This document shows positions 11,511 through 21,839 of a stretch of 64,000 nucleotides of DNA, in pieces. This stretch comes from Parietaria judaica (Eukaryota > Streptophyta > Magnoliopsida > Rosales > Urticaceae): positions 3,348,001-3,412,000 of the forward strand of contig OX940865.1 of NCBI GenBank assembly GCA_954871525.1, read 5' to 3'. The notes under the pieces are model-generated. The model saw only the letters and a list, made by a program, of their open reading frames with translations, was not told where the DNA came from and made no database searches. Each line of letters begins with the position of its first letter. The first letter of the stretch is position 1. Both the position numbers and the translations under genes were made by a program.

Positions 11511-13150
11511 TCGATGTAGACTTCCATAGTTTTACCGAGTTGCTCGGCAAACATCTGGTTGACTAATCTCTGATATGTGGCTCCGGCGTTTTTCAATCCG
11601 AAAGGCATAACTTTATAACAGTATATCCCTCTATCGGTTATGAATGCCATTTTTTCTTGGTCCTCGGGGTGCATTAGGATCTGGTTGTATCCCGAGAATG
11701 CGTCCATGAACGACAGTAATTTGTGCCTACACGTTGCTTTTTCAACTAATCGGTCGATGTGGGGCATCGGGAAACTATCTTTGGGACAAGCTTTCTTTAG
11801 GTCGGTAAAGTCAATGCAGACTCTAGCCTTCCCGTTTTTCTTCTTCACGACGACTGTATTTGCTAACCAGTCCGGGTATTTGACTTCCCTGATGGATCCG
11901 GTTTGCAACAACTTTGTGATTTCTTCGTTCTTAGATTGGGCCCTGTCCGGGCCTAGCTTTCGCCTTTTTTGCTTCACCGACTTATAGGTGGGGTCTACAT
12001 TTAGGCGGTGGGTTGTAACGCTTGGGTCTATCCCGGGCATGTCCTCGTGAGACCAAGCGAAACAGTCCCGGTTTCTGGTGAGGAATTTGAGGAGATCTTT
12101 TCTGACATTGTTATCTAGCCCTTTTCCGATTCCTACCCGGTGGTCCGGGTTGTCGGGATTGATTTGGACCTGGACAGTCATTTCCAGGTTAGGTTCATCC
12201 GTATTGGTGGTTCTTTCCTGGCCGTTCTTCTATTTTTCTTCTACTGTCATTAGTTGCTATGCGGTAGATTGTTCTTTTCCGGCCTTAGCGGCCTGGATGT
12301 TCCGGAATGCGCTCATGTAGCAGATTCTAGATTGTTTTTGGTTTCCCTTTATTTCAACAATTTTTCCCGCCCTATTCGGGAAGCGTATTAGTTGATTGTA
12401 GGTTGATGGTACGGCCTTTATCATGTGCAGCCAGGGTCTTCCTAGTACCATGTTGTAAACCGACGGGCAGTCCAACACTAGGAAGTTTTTGGTTTTCCCG
12501 ACCCCTGCTGCTGCGATGGAGAGCCGCACCGCGCCAATTGCATTGATGGTTCCTCCATCGAAGTCGGTTAGCGGGATGGCTTCCCTGTTGATATCCGTCT
12601 CCTCGACCCCCAGCTTCAGCAATGGCTCCAGGAAGATCACATCGACTGAGCTCCCATTATCGATTAGGATTCTATCCATCGTGTACGAGGCAACTAGGAG
12701 TGTGACGACCAGCGCGTCGTCGTGCCGACCAATCAGTGTGGTTGCTTCACTATCCTTGAACGAGATCTCGAAGTCCGGCTCTTGCCTCGGTACGACTACC
12801 GGTCCGGCCTTGAGCCTCCTTTGGTGGGCCTTGATGGATTTTACTGAGTTGCCGTGTAGTTGGGACCCTCCTACAATCGTGTATATTCTGCCAATGGGCT
12901 CGGGAATTTCATTAGGCTATTCTCCGAAATCTTCTGCTTCTTCGTACATCTGCTCGTTTGGTTCTTCGAGCATGTGTACTCGTCCTCTCTTGCTTGTCTG
13001 TATATTTTCGCGCGGTGTTCTTTGTTGTTCGCCTCTTTTTTGGCCATTCTGAGGTTGGTCTTGAGGGAAGTTCTGCTCGGTTGATTGTCTATTTTTCAGC
13101 TCGTTGCCGAAGTTAACTTCTCCCAATTCTCCGCTAGGCGGGCACGGAGT
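11462..13150 (-). pseudogene. pol: Tat pol, 5' part: aspartic protease and reverse transcriptase
   Basis: One frame carries the protease and then the RT. The protease active site reads ILIDNGSSVDVIF, a D-N-G variant of the usual DTG(A/S), followed by the MVLGRPWL motif of retropepsins. The RT shows RVCIDFTDLKKACPKD, MDAFSGYNQI, a KVMPFGLKNAGATYQR block and the catalytic YIDDMLVKS. In-frame stops fall at 12917-12919, 12257-12259 and about 12224. The frame is lost just after YIDD, where the pol part downstream takes over. The catalytic residues are present, so the lesions are recent relative to the domain fold. Confidence 0.92.
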
Positions 13151-14734
13151 ACCATACAATATTTTGTATGGTGTCCGAACACCTTGTGGAAGTTGCACCA
13201 TGCTTTTGGGTCACGCTTCGGGAAGATTTCGTTGCTGTATGGTGGGAGGTCCCTCGAGCTGACCAACACTTCTCCCGGGGTTTCTTCCGCTTCGATCTGT
13301 TCTTCGAAGTCCGCGGTTTCTGAATTTACGTTGAAAACGTACAAATTTCGCGGGTTTGGTCCGTTATTTGCCCTCGGATTCTCGGCTTGAAATGGGTGCT
13401 TTTGGATTGGGGAGGAGCTCCTCTGTCCCCTGAAGGGGTTGCTGTGATTTCCGGCTCTGGGTTGCGGTTGTTGTCCGGGTGGTCCAGGATTTCGTTGATG
13501 GACGGGTTGAGGTCCATGTCTCATTCGCATGGCTTCGAGCTCGTCGTCGTGTCTGATCCAGTTGGATGATCTATGGATCATGTCTTCGATGGAGTCGTAA
13601 CGATTTACGACGATGTCTGTTTTGAACTTTGAGTCGTACCATAATCCGTCCGTAAGGGCGGCTATGGCGGTTTCGTCACTGATCCCGTTTATTTTTACCA
13701 TGGTCTTCTTGAACCGGGTCATGAAAGCTCTAAGGAGCTCCCCTCTCTCTTGTTGTAAGGCATAGAGGTTTGCCGCCGTGATCTCAGTTTCCATAAACAT
13801 GAAACAGTGTTTGAGAACCACTCCATCGCTGGGCCGACCAGGTTCTCTGAGAAATACTGGCAGCGCCCAGCGTCTAATTCATGCGCTTCTAGATGGGCTC
13901 GCCCCATCGCGTTCCTGAAGGATCTCAGGTGTACTTTGGGATCGGTCGTCCCGTCGTACTTTGGCACATATATGCGTCCGTCTTCCCGGAGTATAACGTT
14001 AGTTATGACGGGCTTACAGGGTGTCATTTCTGCCTCTTCTACTAGGCGTTCTATCTCGGGGGCGGCGGTAGTGGCACTGTGTACGCGAGAGCGCACGTGA
14101 ATGAGTTTCTCATTCATTTCGGCCATTGAGCATTTAAGTTCCTCCAGTTCCGTGCGTTGGGGAGCTGGTTTGGGACGCACAACTTGGAGGGGTTCCTGTC
14201 CGTACACCGGGCTGGGATACCTCGGGTACATGACTGGCTGGCCGTTAAGGGCCTGGCTAATGTCGCGACCTTGCTCGTACCCCGCTGGGCGGCTCTGGGG
14301 TCCAGAGCATTGGCGACTGCTCGAAGCAAAATTTCCCGCACTAGACAGGTAGAGACCCGGCAAGGGGGTGAAGAGGGCGTTCCTGTTTCAGGAGGCGGTG
14401 GGGGTGTCGAGGGTCGAGGGTCTAGGGCCGCTGGGTGGTCGGGGTTGGTTTTGCCTCGACGCTTGCGGATTGTCCAAGTCGGCGAAGTCGAAATGGACAG
14501 CGTTGAGGCCTACCCGGCCTTGATGTCCAGAGCTTTGTCCCGGGTCTGCCTGGTTACCAGTCTGGCGATGCTCATTTTGGGCTCGATTAGCTTCAAGAGA
14601 CTCGAGTCGCCGGCGCAACTCTCTGTCCTCAGCGGTACTAGACTCTAGTTGAGATTATAGGTTGTTCGACTCCGTGTTTTGTTTGGGTTGTTCACCTCAG
14701 ACTCGTTCACGATTGCGATTTCGTCATTGCTCAT
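13096..14734 (-). pseudogene. gag: Tat gag (capsid/nucleocapsid)
   Basis: It starts at the ATG complementary to 14732-14734, about 65 bp downstream of the 5' LTR and PBS on the minus strand. The frame is broken by a stop near 14648 and by shifts between 14340 and 13720. The best-preserved part (13821-13096) has the gag helical segment around ALQQERGELLRAFMTRFKK, a Pro/Gln/Arg-rich linker, and a knuckle-like CNFHKVFGHHTKYC. The CxFHxxxGHxTxxC form is characteristic of Tat-type gags rather than the CCHC of other Gypsy lineages. It is followed at once by the protease region. Confidence 0.85.
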
Positions 14735-14777
14735 GTTTGCAGAGTGCTTTGAGCTTGTAGAAGTTGGCGAGATCAAT

Positions 14778-14795
14778 TTCCCACAGACGGCGCCA
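14778..14795 (-). other. primer-binding site of the Tat element
   Basis: On the minus strand, three bases after the 5' LTR, the sequence begins TGGCGCCGTCTGTGGG. This is complementary to a tRNA 3' end including CCA. It fixes the element's orientation. I do not assign the tRNA. Confidence 0.8.
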
Positions 14796-14798
14796 AAC

Positions 14799-15652
14799 TG
14801 TTGACGTGGTTTCCCACCTCAAATAGTCAAGTGTGACTTGTGAGTGTATGATATTTCTGAATAGGATGATTTGATGGAATTCGATCTCTCACGTTGCAAT
14901 CTCTCAATTCACTCACGGTATATATGTATATATATAAAAGCAATATAAATGAGACGATGGATTTTTTATAGAGGTTCATCCCAAGGCGGTAGTTGACTAC
15001 TTCCTCTTTTAGTTTATTGTGACAATTGACATAGACGGATAGCTACAGATAGCAAATCACGCCTAGAAATAGAAACAAGTAAGAAGGAGGGAAAGAATAC
15101 AACAAAATATCAAAGTGAGCAAAAATGCCGGGTATAAGCTTTCGGTGTATTCTCTCAGAGTTGTAAGTATGCGTGTGCGTTTATCTGAGCTTGAGCCTGG
15201 TATTTATAGACTTCAATTCTTCCCGTCGGTCTTCCACGAATCATGGGGTCTTCTCTCCGCGCTGTCTGGGCTCAATGGACGACCTTGCTACACGTGTCCC
15301 ATGAATTCGTTCTCGTCGTCGTGTTTGAATTATGCCCGTTGGAGGCTTGATTCCGTGCTCCTGGTCTTCCGCTTGGATTTGAAATGGGATGCCGGGTAGA
15401 GAATATGACAATTCTACCCTCGTCTTTCTGGATTGATGTCGAATGGATATTGGGCCTTTGGGCTCTTTGGACCGAGTGGCCTTGTATCCGTTGGCTTTGG
15501 TCTGATTGAGAATTTCATTGGGCTTCTCAATTGGGCTTTTGCGAATACCAATTTATTTCTTTAAAGCCTTTTTTCTTTGTTTGTAAATTTAATTAATTCA
15601 CAACTTTAGCACTTTATGTCATATTAAATAATGACAAATTTGTACATCAACA
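14799..15652 (-). repeat. 5' LTR of the Tat element
   Basis: This is an 854-bp LTR with plus-strand edges TGTTGACG and CATCAACA, a perfect terminal inverted TGTTGA/TCAACA. TATTTATA at 15201-15208 is the minus-strand TATA box that would drive gag-pol. Confidence 0.9.
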
Positions 15653-16010
15653 GATTCGACGCGCCAAATCAGTTTCCACCAATGCCGTGGCCAGCAAAAT
15701 ATCCTGATCAGTATCCTGAGCCAGCATTTGCTGAAGGAGACGAGAACAACGAGGTCCAGAACGACGGCGAGAACGTGGGCGAGGATAACGATAACGAGAA
15801 CCTCGAGATCCCCTAGAACCCCGAGATCCCCGAGAACACCGACAACCCCGACAACCCCAACAACCCCGAAATCCCCAACAACCCCAAGAACCCCGAGAAC
15901 CCGGCCAACCCCAAGAACCCCGTCAACCCCGAGAACCCCGAGATCCCCGCCAACCCCGACGAAATCAACAGCAAAGTCGAGAATAACTAGCACACGCTCC
16001 AAGATTAGGA
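15653..16010 (+). pseudogene. C-terminal tail with Asn-Pro repeats (CACTA gene remnant)
   Basis: Starting right at the retrotransposon junction, a frame begins RFDAPNQFPPMPWPAKYP, becomes acidic ([12 protein letters not shown]) and meets TAG at about 15814. It then continues in the same frame as an NPEIP/NPKNP repeat to a TAG near 15988. The TAG sits where the repeat elsewhere has GAG, so it is probably a single substitution. No domain is recognised. It is probably the end of a CACTA gene whose 5' part was lost. Confidence 0.4.
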
Positions 16011-16319
16011 CTTGTATATATTTATTTTGTTTATAATGTTTATTACTTTTGAACAATTGCTTATTATGTTTATTTTGTTTGAACAATTATTTAATTAATA
16101 TTACTATGTTTTGTTTTTTGTTTGAACAATTATTTAATGAATATTACAATGTTGTCTTTTTTGTTTGAATAAGTATTTAGTTAAGATTAGTAATTGCATT
16201 ATTTTTTGTTTTTTGAAAATAAAATTATAAACATTTTCAAAGTTTATTTATAAGATAATTTAATTGAGTTAAAATGTGTTACAATTAATATGATAACTAA
16301 TAATTACATTGTAAATTTA

Positions 16320-17660
16320 CTTATCATGCCGCGGCATTTAAATGAACACGCCGTGGCTTCAATTTAATTTACCAAATTTACCCTCTGGATTAGGCAACTC
16401 GCCGCGGCATCATCACAAAAGGCCTCGGCGAGTTGCATAATTATGAGGATATATTGTTAAACAGAAGATATAAGTCGCGGCATTCTATTACCCATGCCTT
16501 GGCATGGCCTAGGAAGCCACGACTTGCGGATACCATGCCGAGGCATGTATGTTGTTTCAAATTATACAGAGAGCATGGTCTGTAAGTCACTAAATGCCGC
16601 GACGTTACAACCTTTCTGCCGCGGCGATTGTTTAAAGGCCGAGGCATAGTTTTCAACATGTCGTGGCGTGATTTCGACTACGGTTATTAGTCATGGTTCA
16701 ATAGGTCATGCTGTGGCTTCTTCACAATACAACGCGCCGTGTTTAATTAATTTTTACAATTTTACCCTTAACTTCAACCCTTAACTTTAAACCCATAAAA
16801 TTAAACTGTAATTAATATGCGTTTCATACAAATATGTAAGAATACATATGTGATTAATTATAAAATATATAGAATTATGAATACATATGTTTATATTATA
16901 AATACATGATTATCATCAACAATTCCACATTACAAGTACCACATATGAAGAGTAACACATTCAAACTCCATTACAATTTAAAGCTAAATTTTCACATAAT
17001 TTTAACAATACAATTACTTATTATGTTTTTGGTTTGAACAATTATTTAATTAATATTACAATGTTGTGTTTTTTGTTTGAACGATTATTTAGTTAAGATT
17101 ATTAATTGCATTATTATTATTATTTTTTAAATAAAATTATCAACATTTTCATAGTTTATTAATTAGATAATTTAATTGAGTAAAATTGTGTTACAATTAG
17201 TATGATAACTAATAATTACATTGTAAATTTACTTATCATGCCGCGGCATATAAATGAACACGCCGTGGCTTCAATTTAATTTACCAATTTACCCTCTGGA
17301 TGAGGCAACTCGCCGTGGCATATTCACAAAAGGCCTCGGCGAGTTGCATAATTATGAGGATATATTGTTAAACAGAAGAGATAAGTCGCGGAATTCTGTT
17401 ACCCATGCCTTGGCATGGCCTAGGAAGCCACGGCTTGAGGATACCATGCCGAGGCATGTATGTTGTTTCAAATTATACAGAGAGCATGGATTCTGTAAGT
17501 CATTAAATGCCGCGGCGTTACTACCATTATGCCGCAGCGATTGTTTAAAGGCCGAGGCATATTTTTACACATGCCTTGGCGTGACTTCGACTACGGTTGT
17601 TACCCATGGTTCAATAGGTCATGCCACGGCATTGTTAACATTGTGCCGCGGCCAGTTTCA
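16320..17660. repeat. GCCNNGGC palindrome array, first two blocks
   Basis: There are two roughly 500-bp blocks (16325-16740 and 17235-17655). In each, GCCGCGGC, GCCGTGGC, GCCTTGGC and GCCTCGGC words recur every 20-40 bp in the same order. AT-rich spacers of near-identical sequence separate them. Apparent open frames through the blocks are translations of the repeat, not genes. Confidence 0.85.
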
Positions 17661-17973
17661 TACTTCATTCATTTAGAAAATTAAAAAATATATAGAATAC
17701 AACATTACATTTATTAATTTTAAAACAAAAAAATTACTTACAACAATTCAACATTATATTTTATATTAAACAACATAATCGCTTACAACAATTAAACAAT
17801 ACATTTAATAATTTTAAAATAACAAAATCACTTACAACAATTAAATATTACATTTAATACTTTTAAAACAACAAATCACTCAAAAAAATTCAACAATACA
17901 TTTAATACTTTTGAAATAACAAAATAACTCACAACAATTCAATATTATATTAATAAAACTACAACAATTAAAA

Positions 17974-18417
17974 TCATAATTCTTCATCAATACCTAAATC
18001 TCTACGACAACGATTGGCATGTCGATGTAAATGAGTTGTGCCTCGTTCAACGATTGCGAGAATCTATTGTCGGCACCATTTGCATTTCGCGTACCTATCT
18101 TGAGTTTGAGTCTAATTGTTCCATTTGAGCCTCATTTGAAAATATGTTTCCCATAGTAAAGACGGTGGCCTACCACGTCCACGCCCACGCCCACGCCCCC
18201 TCGTCGGTCGTGGCCCACCGGCACGAGAGGTCCGATTTAGAGTTGGATTCGGAGGCATTTCAAACTTCTCGGTGTCGTCGGAGGAGATGACAATAGTATT
18301 ATTGGAACTTGTATCCATGGAAAAACTATCATCATCGGGGGAAGAGGAAGAGGTAAACCCGACAAAGAAGCCCTGATGATATTTCGATGACAAACCGAAA
18401 CGAGACGGATCCTCCAT
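17974..18417 (-). pseudogene. BED-finger gene, copy 1, stopped
   Basis: This is the same gene as the intact copy at 19911-20351, offset by 1,937 bp. The start codon is complementary to 18415-18417 (M-E-D-P-S-R-F). The N-terminal Ser/Asp-rich part, the IVISSDDTE motif and the Arg-Gly run are all present. A TAG at 18112-18114 then cuts it before the zinc finger. A second stop follows inside the finger, where the downstream frame still reads CKWCRQ and RHANRC. It is a decayed duplicate. Confidence 0.8.
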
Positions 18418-19910
18418 AACAAAGAAAAATGATGATATTTTTGTATCTAAGGATAAATTTGATGAAACATAGAATGAAATGTGAGCAAGTATAGGTTTAA
18501 ATAGAAGATTTGTGTGAATTTTAACGTTTTTAACATTATTTTGACAAATATAGCCGTTTATTACCATTGTGGGGTAATAATTCAGGATTAAAAAAACTAG
18601 CCGTTTTTTTGGGTCAGCGACAGAAAGCCGCGGCATGGATAACATATGCCGCGGCGTGTTAAGTTTCTGCAACGGATATATCCGACGTTTGACATAGAGT
18701 TGTGGCTTCTTCACAATAAGCCGCGGCGTGTTTAATTATTTTTTACAATTTTACCCTAAACTTAAACCCTAAACTTTAAACCCATAAAACTAAACTGTAA
18801 TTATGTTTATTTTTATGTTTTTGGTTTGAACAATTGTTTAATTAATATTATAATGTTGTGTTTTTTGTTTGAACGATTATTTAGTTAAGATTATTAATTG
18901 CATTATTTTGTTTTTTTTTTAAATAAAATTATCAACATTTTCATAGTTTATTAATAAGATAATTTAATTGAGTATAATTGTGTTATAATTAATATGATAA
19001 CTAATAATTACATTGTAAATTTACTTATCATGCCGCGGCATTTAAATGAACACACCGTGGCTTGATTGTAATCTACCAATATACCCTATGGATTACGCAA
19101 CTCGCCGTGGCATCATCAAAACAGGCCTCGGCGAGTTGCATAATTATGAGGGTATATTTGTAAACAGAAGAGATAAGTCGTGGCATTATGTTACCCATGC
19201 CTTGACATGGCCTTGGAAGCCATGGCTTGGGGATACCGTGCCGAGGCATATACGTTGTTTCAAATTATACAGAGAGCATGGATTCTGTAAGTCATTAAAT
19301 GCCGCGGCGTTACTACCATTCTGCCGCGGCGATTGTTTAAAGGCCGAGGCATAGTTTTCAACATGCCGTGGCGTGACTTCGACTACGGTTATTAGCCATG
19401 GTTCAAAGAAGAGCATAACCGTACGTTTGCAAAGTGGATTGATGAATATTTTTTTGCAAGAAGAAAGAATTTAGATTGTTTAAAGGCCGAGGCATATTTT
19501 TACACATGCCTTGGCGTGACTTCGACTACGGTTGTTACCCATGGTTCAATAGGTCATGCCACGGCATTGTTAACATTGTGTCGCGGCCAGTTTCATACTT
19601 CATTCATTTAGAAAATTAAAAAATATATAGAATACAACATTACATTTATTAATTTTAAAACAACAAAGTCACTTACAACCATTCAACATTACATTTAATA
19701 TTAAAACAACATAATCGCTTACAACAATTAAACATTACATTTAATAATTTTAAAACAACAAAATCACTTACAACAATTAAATATTACATTTAATAGTTTT
19801 AAAACAACAAAATCACTCACATTAATTCAACATTACATTTAATACTTTTGAAATAACAAAATAACTCACAACAATTCAATATTATATTAATAAAACTACA
19901 ACAATTAAAA

Positions 19911-20351
19911 TCATAATTCGTCATCAATATCTAAATCTCTACGACAACGATTGGCGTGTCGACGTATATGAGTTGTGCCTCGTTCAACGATTGCGAGAAT
20001 CTCTTGTCGGCACCATTTGCATTTCGCGTACCTATCTTGAGTTTGAGTCTCATTGTTCCATTTGAGACTCATTTGAAAATCTGTTTCCCATAGTAAAGAC
20101 GGTGGCCTACCACGTCCACGCCCACGCCCACGCCCCCTCGTCGGTCGTGGCCCACCGGCACGAGAGGTCCGATTTAGAGTTGGATTCAGAGGCATTTCAA
20201 ACTCCTCGGTGTCGTCGGAGGAGATGACAATAGTATTATTGGAACTTGTTTCCATGGAAAAACTATCATCATCGGAGGAAGAGGAAGAGGAATACACGAC
20301 AAAGAATTGGTGATATTCTGATGACAAACCGAAACGAGACGGATCATCCAT
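19911..20351 (-). CDS. BED zinc-finger protein with AT-hook-like run and SIM-like motif
   Basis: A 146-residue frame without disruption, on the strand opposite the other CACTA genes. Residues 21-36 are Ser/Asp-rich. Residues 40-52 (TIVISSDDTEEFE) have the hydrophobic core plus acidic tail of a SUMO-interacting motif. Residues 72-83 are an RG repeat ending GRP, as in AT-hooks. Residues 88-136 form a BED-type finger: W88, C111, C114, GTTHI with H128, H132 and C136. BED fingers are usually the N-terminus of hAT transposases, but here no transposase body follows. A TATTTAAAC about 80 bp upstream could be its TATA box. Likely a nuclear DNA-binding protein. A role on the element's own subterminal repeats is inference. 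It could also be a captured host or hAT fragment. Confidence 0.7.
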   Translation of the reverse strand: MDDPSRFGLSSEYHQFFVVYSSSSSSDDDSFSMETSSNNTIVISSDDTEEFEMPLNPTLNRTSRAGGPRPTRGRGRGRGRGRPPSLLWETDFQMSLKWNNETQTQDRYAKCKWCRQEILAIVERGTTHIRRHANRCRRDLDIDDEL

Positions 20352-20998
20352 AACTAAGAAAAGTGATGATATTTTTGAATCTAAGGATAAATTTGGTGAA
20401 CAATAGAGTAAAATGTGAACAAGTATATGTTTAAATAGAAGATTTGTGTTAATTTTAACGTTTTTAACATTATTTTGACAAATATAGCCGTTTATTACCG
20501 TTGGGGGGTAATAATTCGGGTGAAAAAAAAACTAGCCGTTTTTGTGTCAGCGACAGAAAGCCGCGGCATGGATAACATATGCCGCGGCGTGTTAAGTTTC
20601 TGGAACTGATATATCCGACGTTTGACATAGAGCCGTGGCTTCTTCACAATAAGCCGCGGCGTGTTTAATTAATTCTTACAATTTTACCCTAAACTTAAAC
20701 CCTAAATTTTACAATTAGTATGATAACCAATATACCCTCTGGATTACGCAACTCGCCAAGGGATAAGTCGCGGCATTCTATTACCCATGCCTTGGCATGG
20801 CCGAGGAAGCCTTGGCTTGGTGATGCCGTGTCGAGGCATGTATGTTGTTTCAAATTATACAGAGAGCATGGATTCTGTAAGTTATTATATGCCGATGCCT
20901 TATCATTATTCTGCCGCGGTGATTGTTTAAAGGCCGAGGCATAGTTTTCAACATGCCGTGGCATGACTTCGACTACGGTTATTAGCCATGGTTCAAAG

Positions 20999-21560
20999 AA
21001 GAGCATAACCGTACGTTTGCAAAGTGGATCGATGAATATTTTTTTGCAAGAAGAAAGAATTTAGATGAGACATTATTGAAGATCTCTAGCGGGCCTTCAC
21101 ATGTAGTTACCAGGTACACGTCATGGTACGTTAACGGGTACACGTTTTACACAAGGGAAAAGGGACGACAAACACCCTTTACAAAATAGTGGTGTTACAT
21201 TCTTGGCGGAAGGAGTCCATGTTGCATCGGCCAAGGATAAAAATCCAAAACAAGCTTTTACGAGCTATTTTGGCTATGTAGAAGATATTTGGGAGCTCGA
21301 TTATTGTGGTTTGCGAGTTGGATTGTTTAAGTGCAAATGGGCGGACAACAACCACGTCAAAATTGCCAATAATGGAGTTACTGTTGTTGACTTCAGACGG
21401 ATGAGTTATGCCAATGATTCATTCAGACGGACCCGGTCGATCAAGAATTATCTCTCGTCGTGCATGTCAATGCGAGAAATGTAGAAGAATCGAATGAAGA
21501 AGTTGAAGACATCACTACCATCGCACCATTCTCCAACGGGCTACAATCGTTTGAAGACGT

Positions 21561-21595
<35 letters not shown>

Positions 21596-21642
21596 TTTCG
21601 TTTTTGCTACGTCGAGATATCCCGGCATTGGAAATTGATTGA
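20999..21642 (+). pseudogene. TNP2 transposase C-terminus (DUF4216 region)
   Basis: Reading starts EHNRTFAKWIDEYFFARRKN. It passes the TNP2-type phrase VNGYTFYTR, shifts frame near 21165, and continues NSGVTFLAEGV, then the DUF4216 core ELDYCGLRVGLFKCKWADN and VDFRRMSYAND. It shifts again near 21420 and ends in an acidic tail encoded by a (GAT)n run at about 21562-21594. In CACTA elements this segment ends the TNP2 protein, after Transposase_21 and DUF4218. Those upstream domains are absent, replaced by the palindrome arrays and the duplication. Two frameshifts plus the missing core make it non-functional. Confidence 0.85.
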
Positions 21643-21839
21643 ATAATAATTTTATTGTAGTAATGTTATATTTCGATCTTGTTTTTCATGTATGAACAAT
21701 TAGTTATCATGTTTATTTAATTGGAAATTGATTGAACAATTGTTTTTCAATTAGTTATCTTTTAAAATTTTACTAACAATTAAATATTATCTTTTAATAT
21801 TTCGATCTTGTTTTTTCAATAAGTTTGGTTCATTTTATA

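Larger units (their letters stand above)
3620..15652 (-). mobile_element. Ty3/Gypsy Tat-type LTR retrotransposon nested in the CACTA
   Basis: Two 854-bp direct repeats (3620-4473 and 14799-15652) bound gag-protease-RT-RNase H-integrase on the minus strand. The primer-binding site abuts the right LTR and a purine tract abuts the left LTR, so the right LTR is the 5' LTR. The gag knuckle-like CNFHKVFGHHTKYC motif, an extra RNase H domain after the first, and a plus-strand gene between integrase and 3' LTR all point to the Tat (Retand/Ogre-related) lineage. By eye the LTRs differ at about 35 of 854 positions (about 4%). The coding frames carry stops and frameshifts. No 5-bp TSD is visible: the left flank TGCCC does not match the right flank GATTC. 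Confidence 0.93.
17541..21066. repeat. 1.94-kb tandem duplication inside the CACTA
   Basis: Segment 17541-19475 is repeated from 19476 to about 21066. The second copy lacks about 350 bp around 20710-20760. The first copy ends with GAATTTAGAT and jumps straight to TGTTTAAAGG. In the second copy the same GAATTTAGAT continues into the TNP2 remnant, so the junction at 19475/19476 is precise. Each copy contains one palindrome block, one minus-strand BED-finger gene, and a scrap of the TNP2 C-terminus. Confidence 0.85.

Noticed and set aside
12489..13052. 187-codon plus-strand frame
   Set aside because: It is a shadow of the Tat protease and gag regions on the minus strand.
17254..17676. Open frames of 100-140 codons on the plus strand at 17254 and 19046, with counterparts on the minus strand
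   Set aside because: They run through the GCCNNGGC palindrome blocks and recur wherever the block recurs. They are translations of the repeat, not genes.
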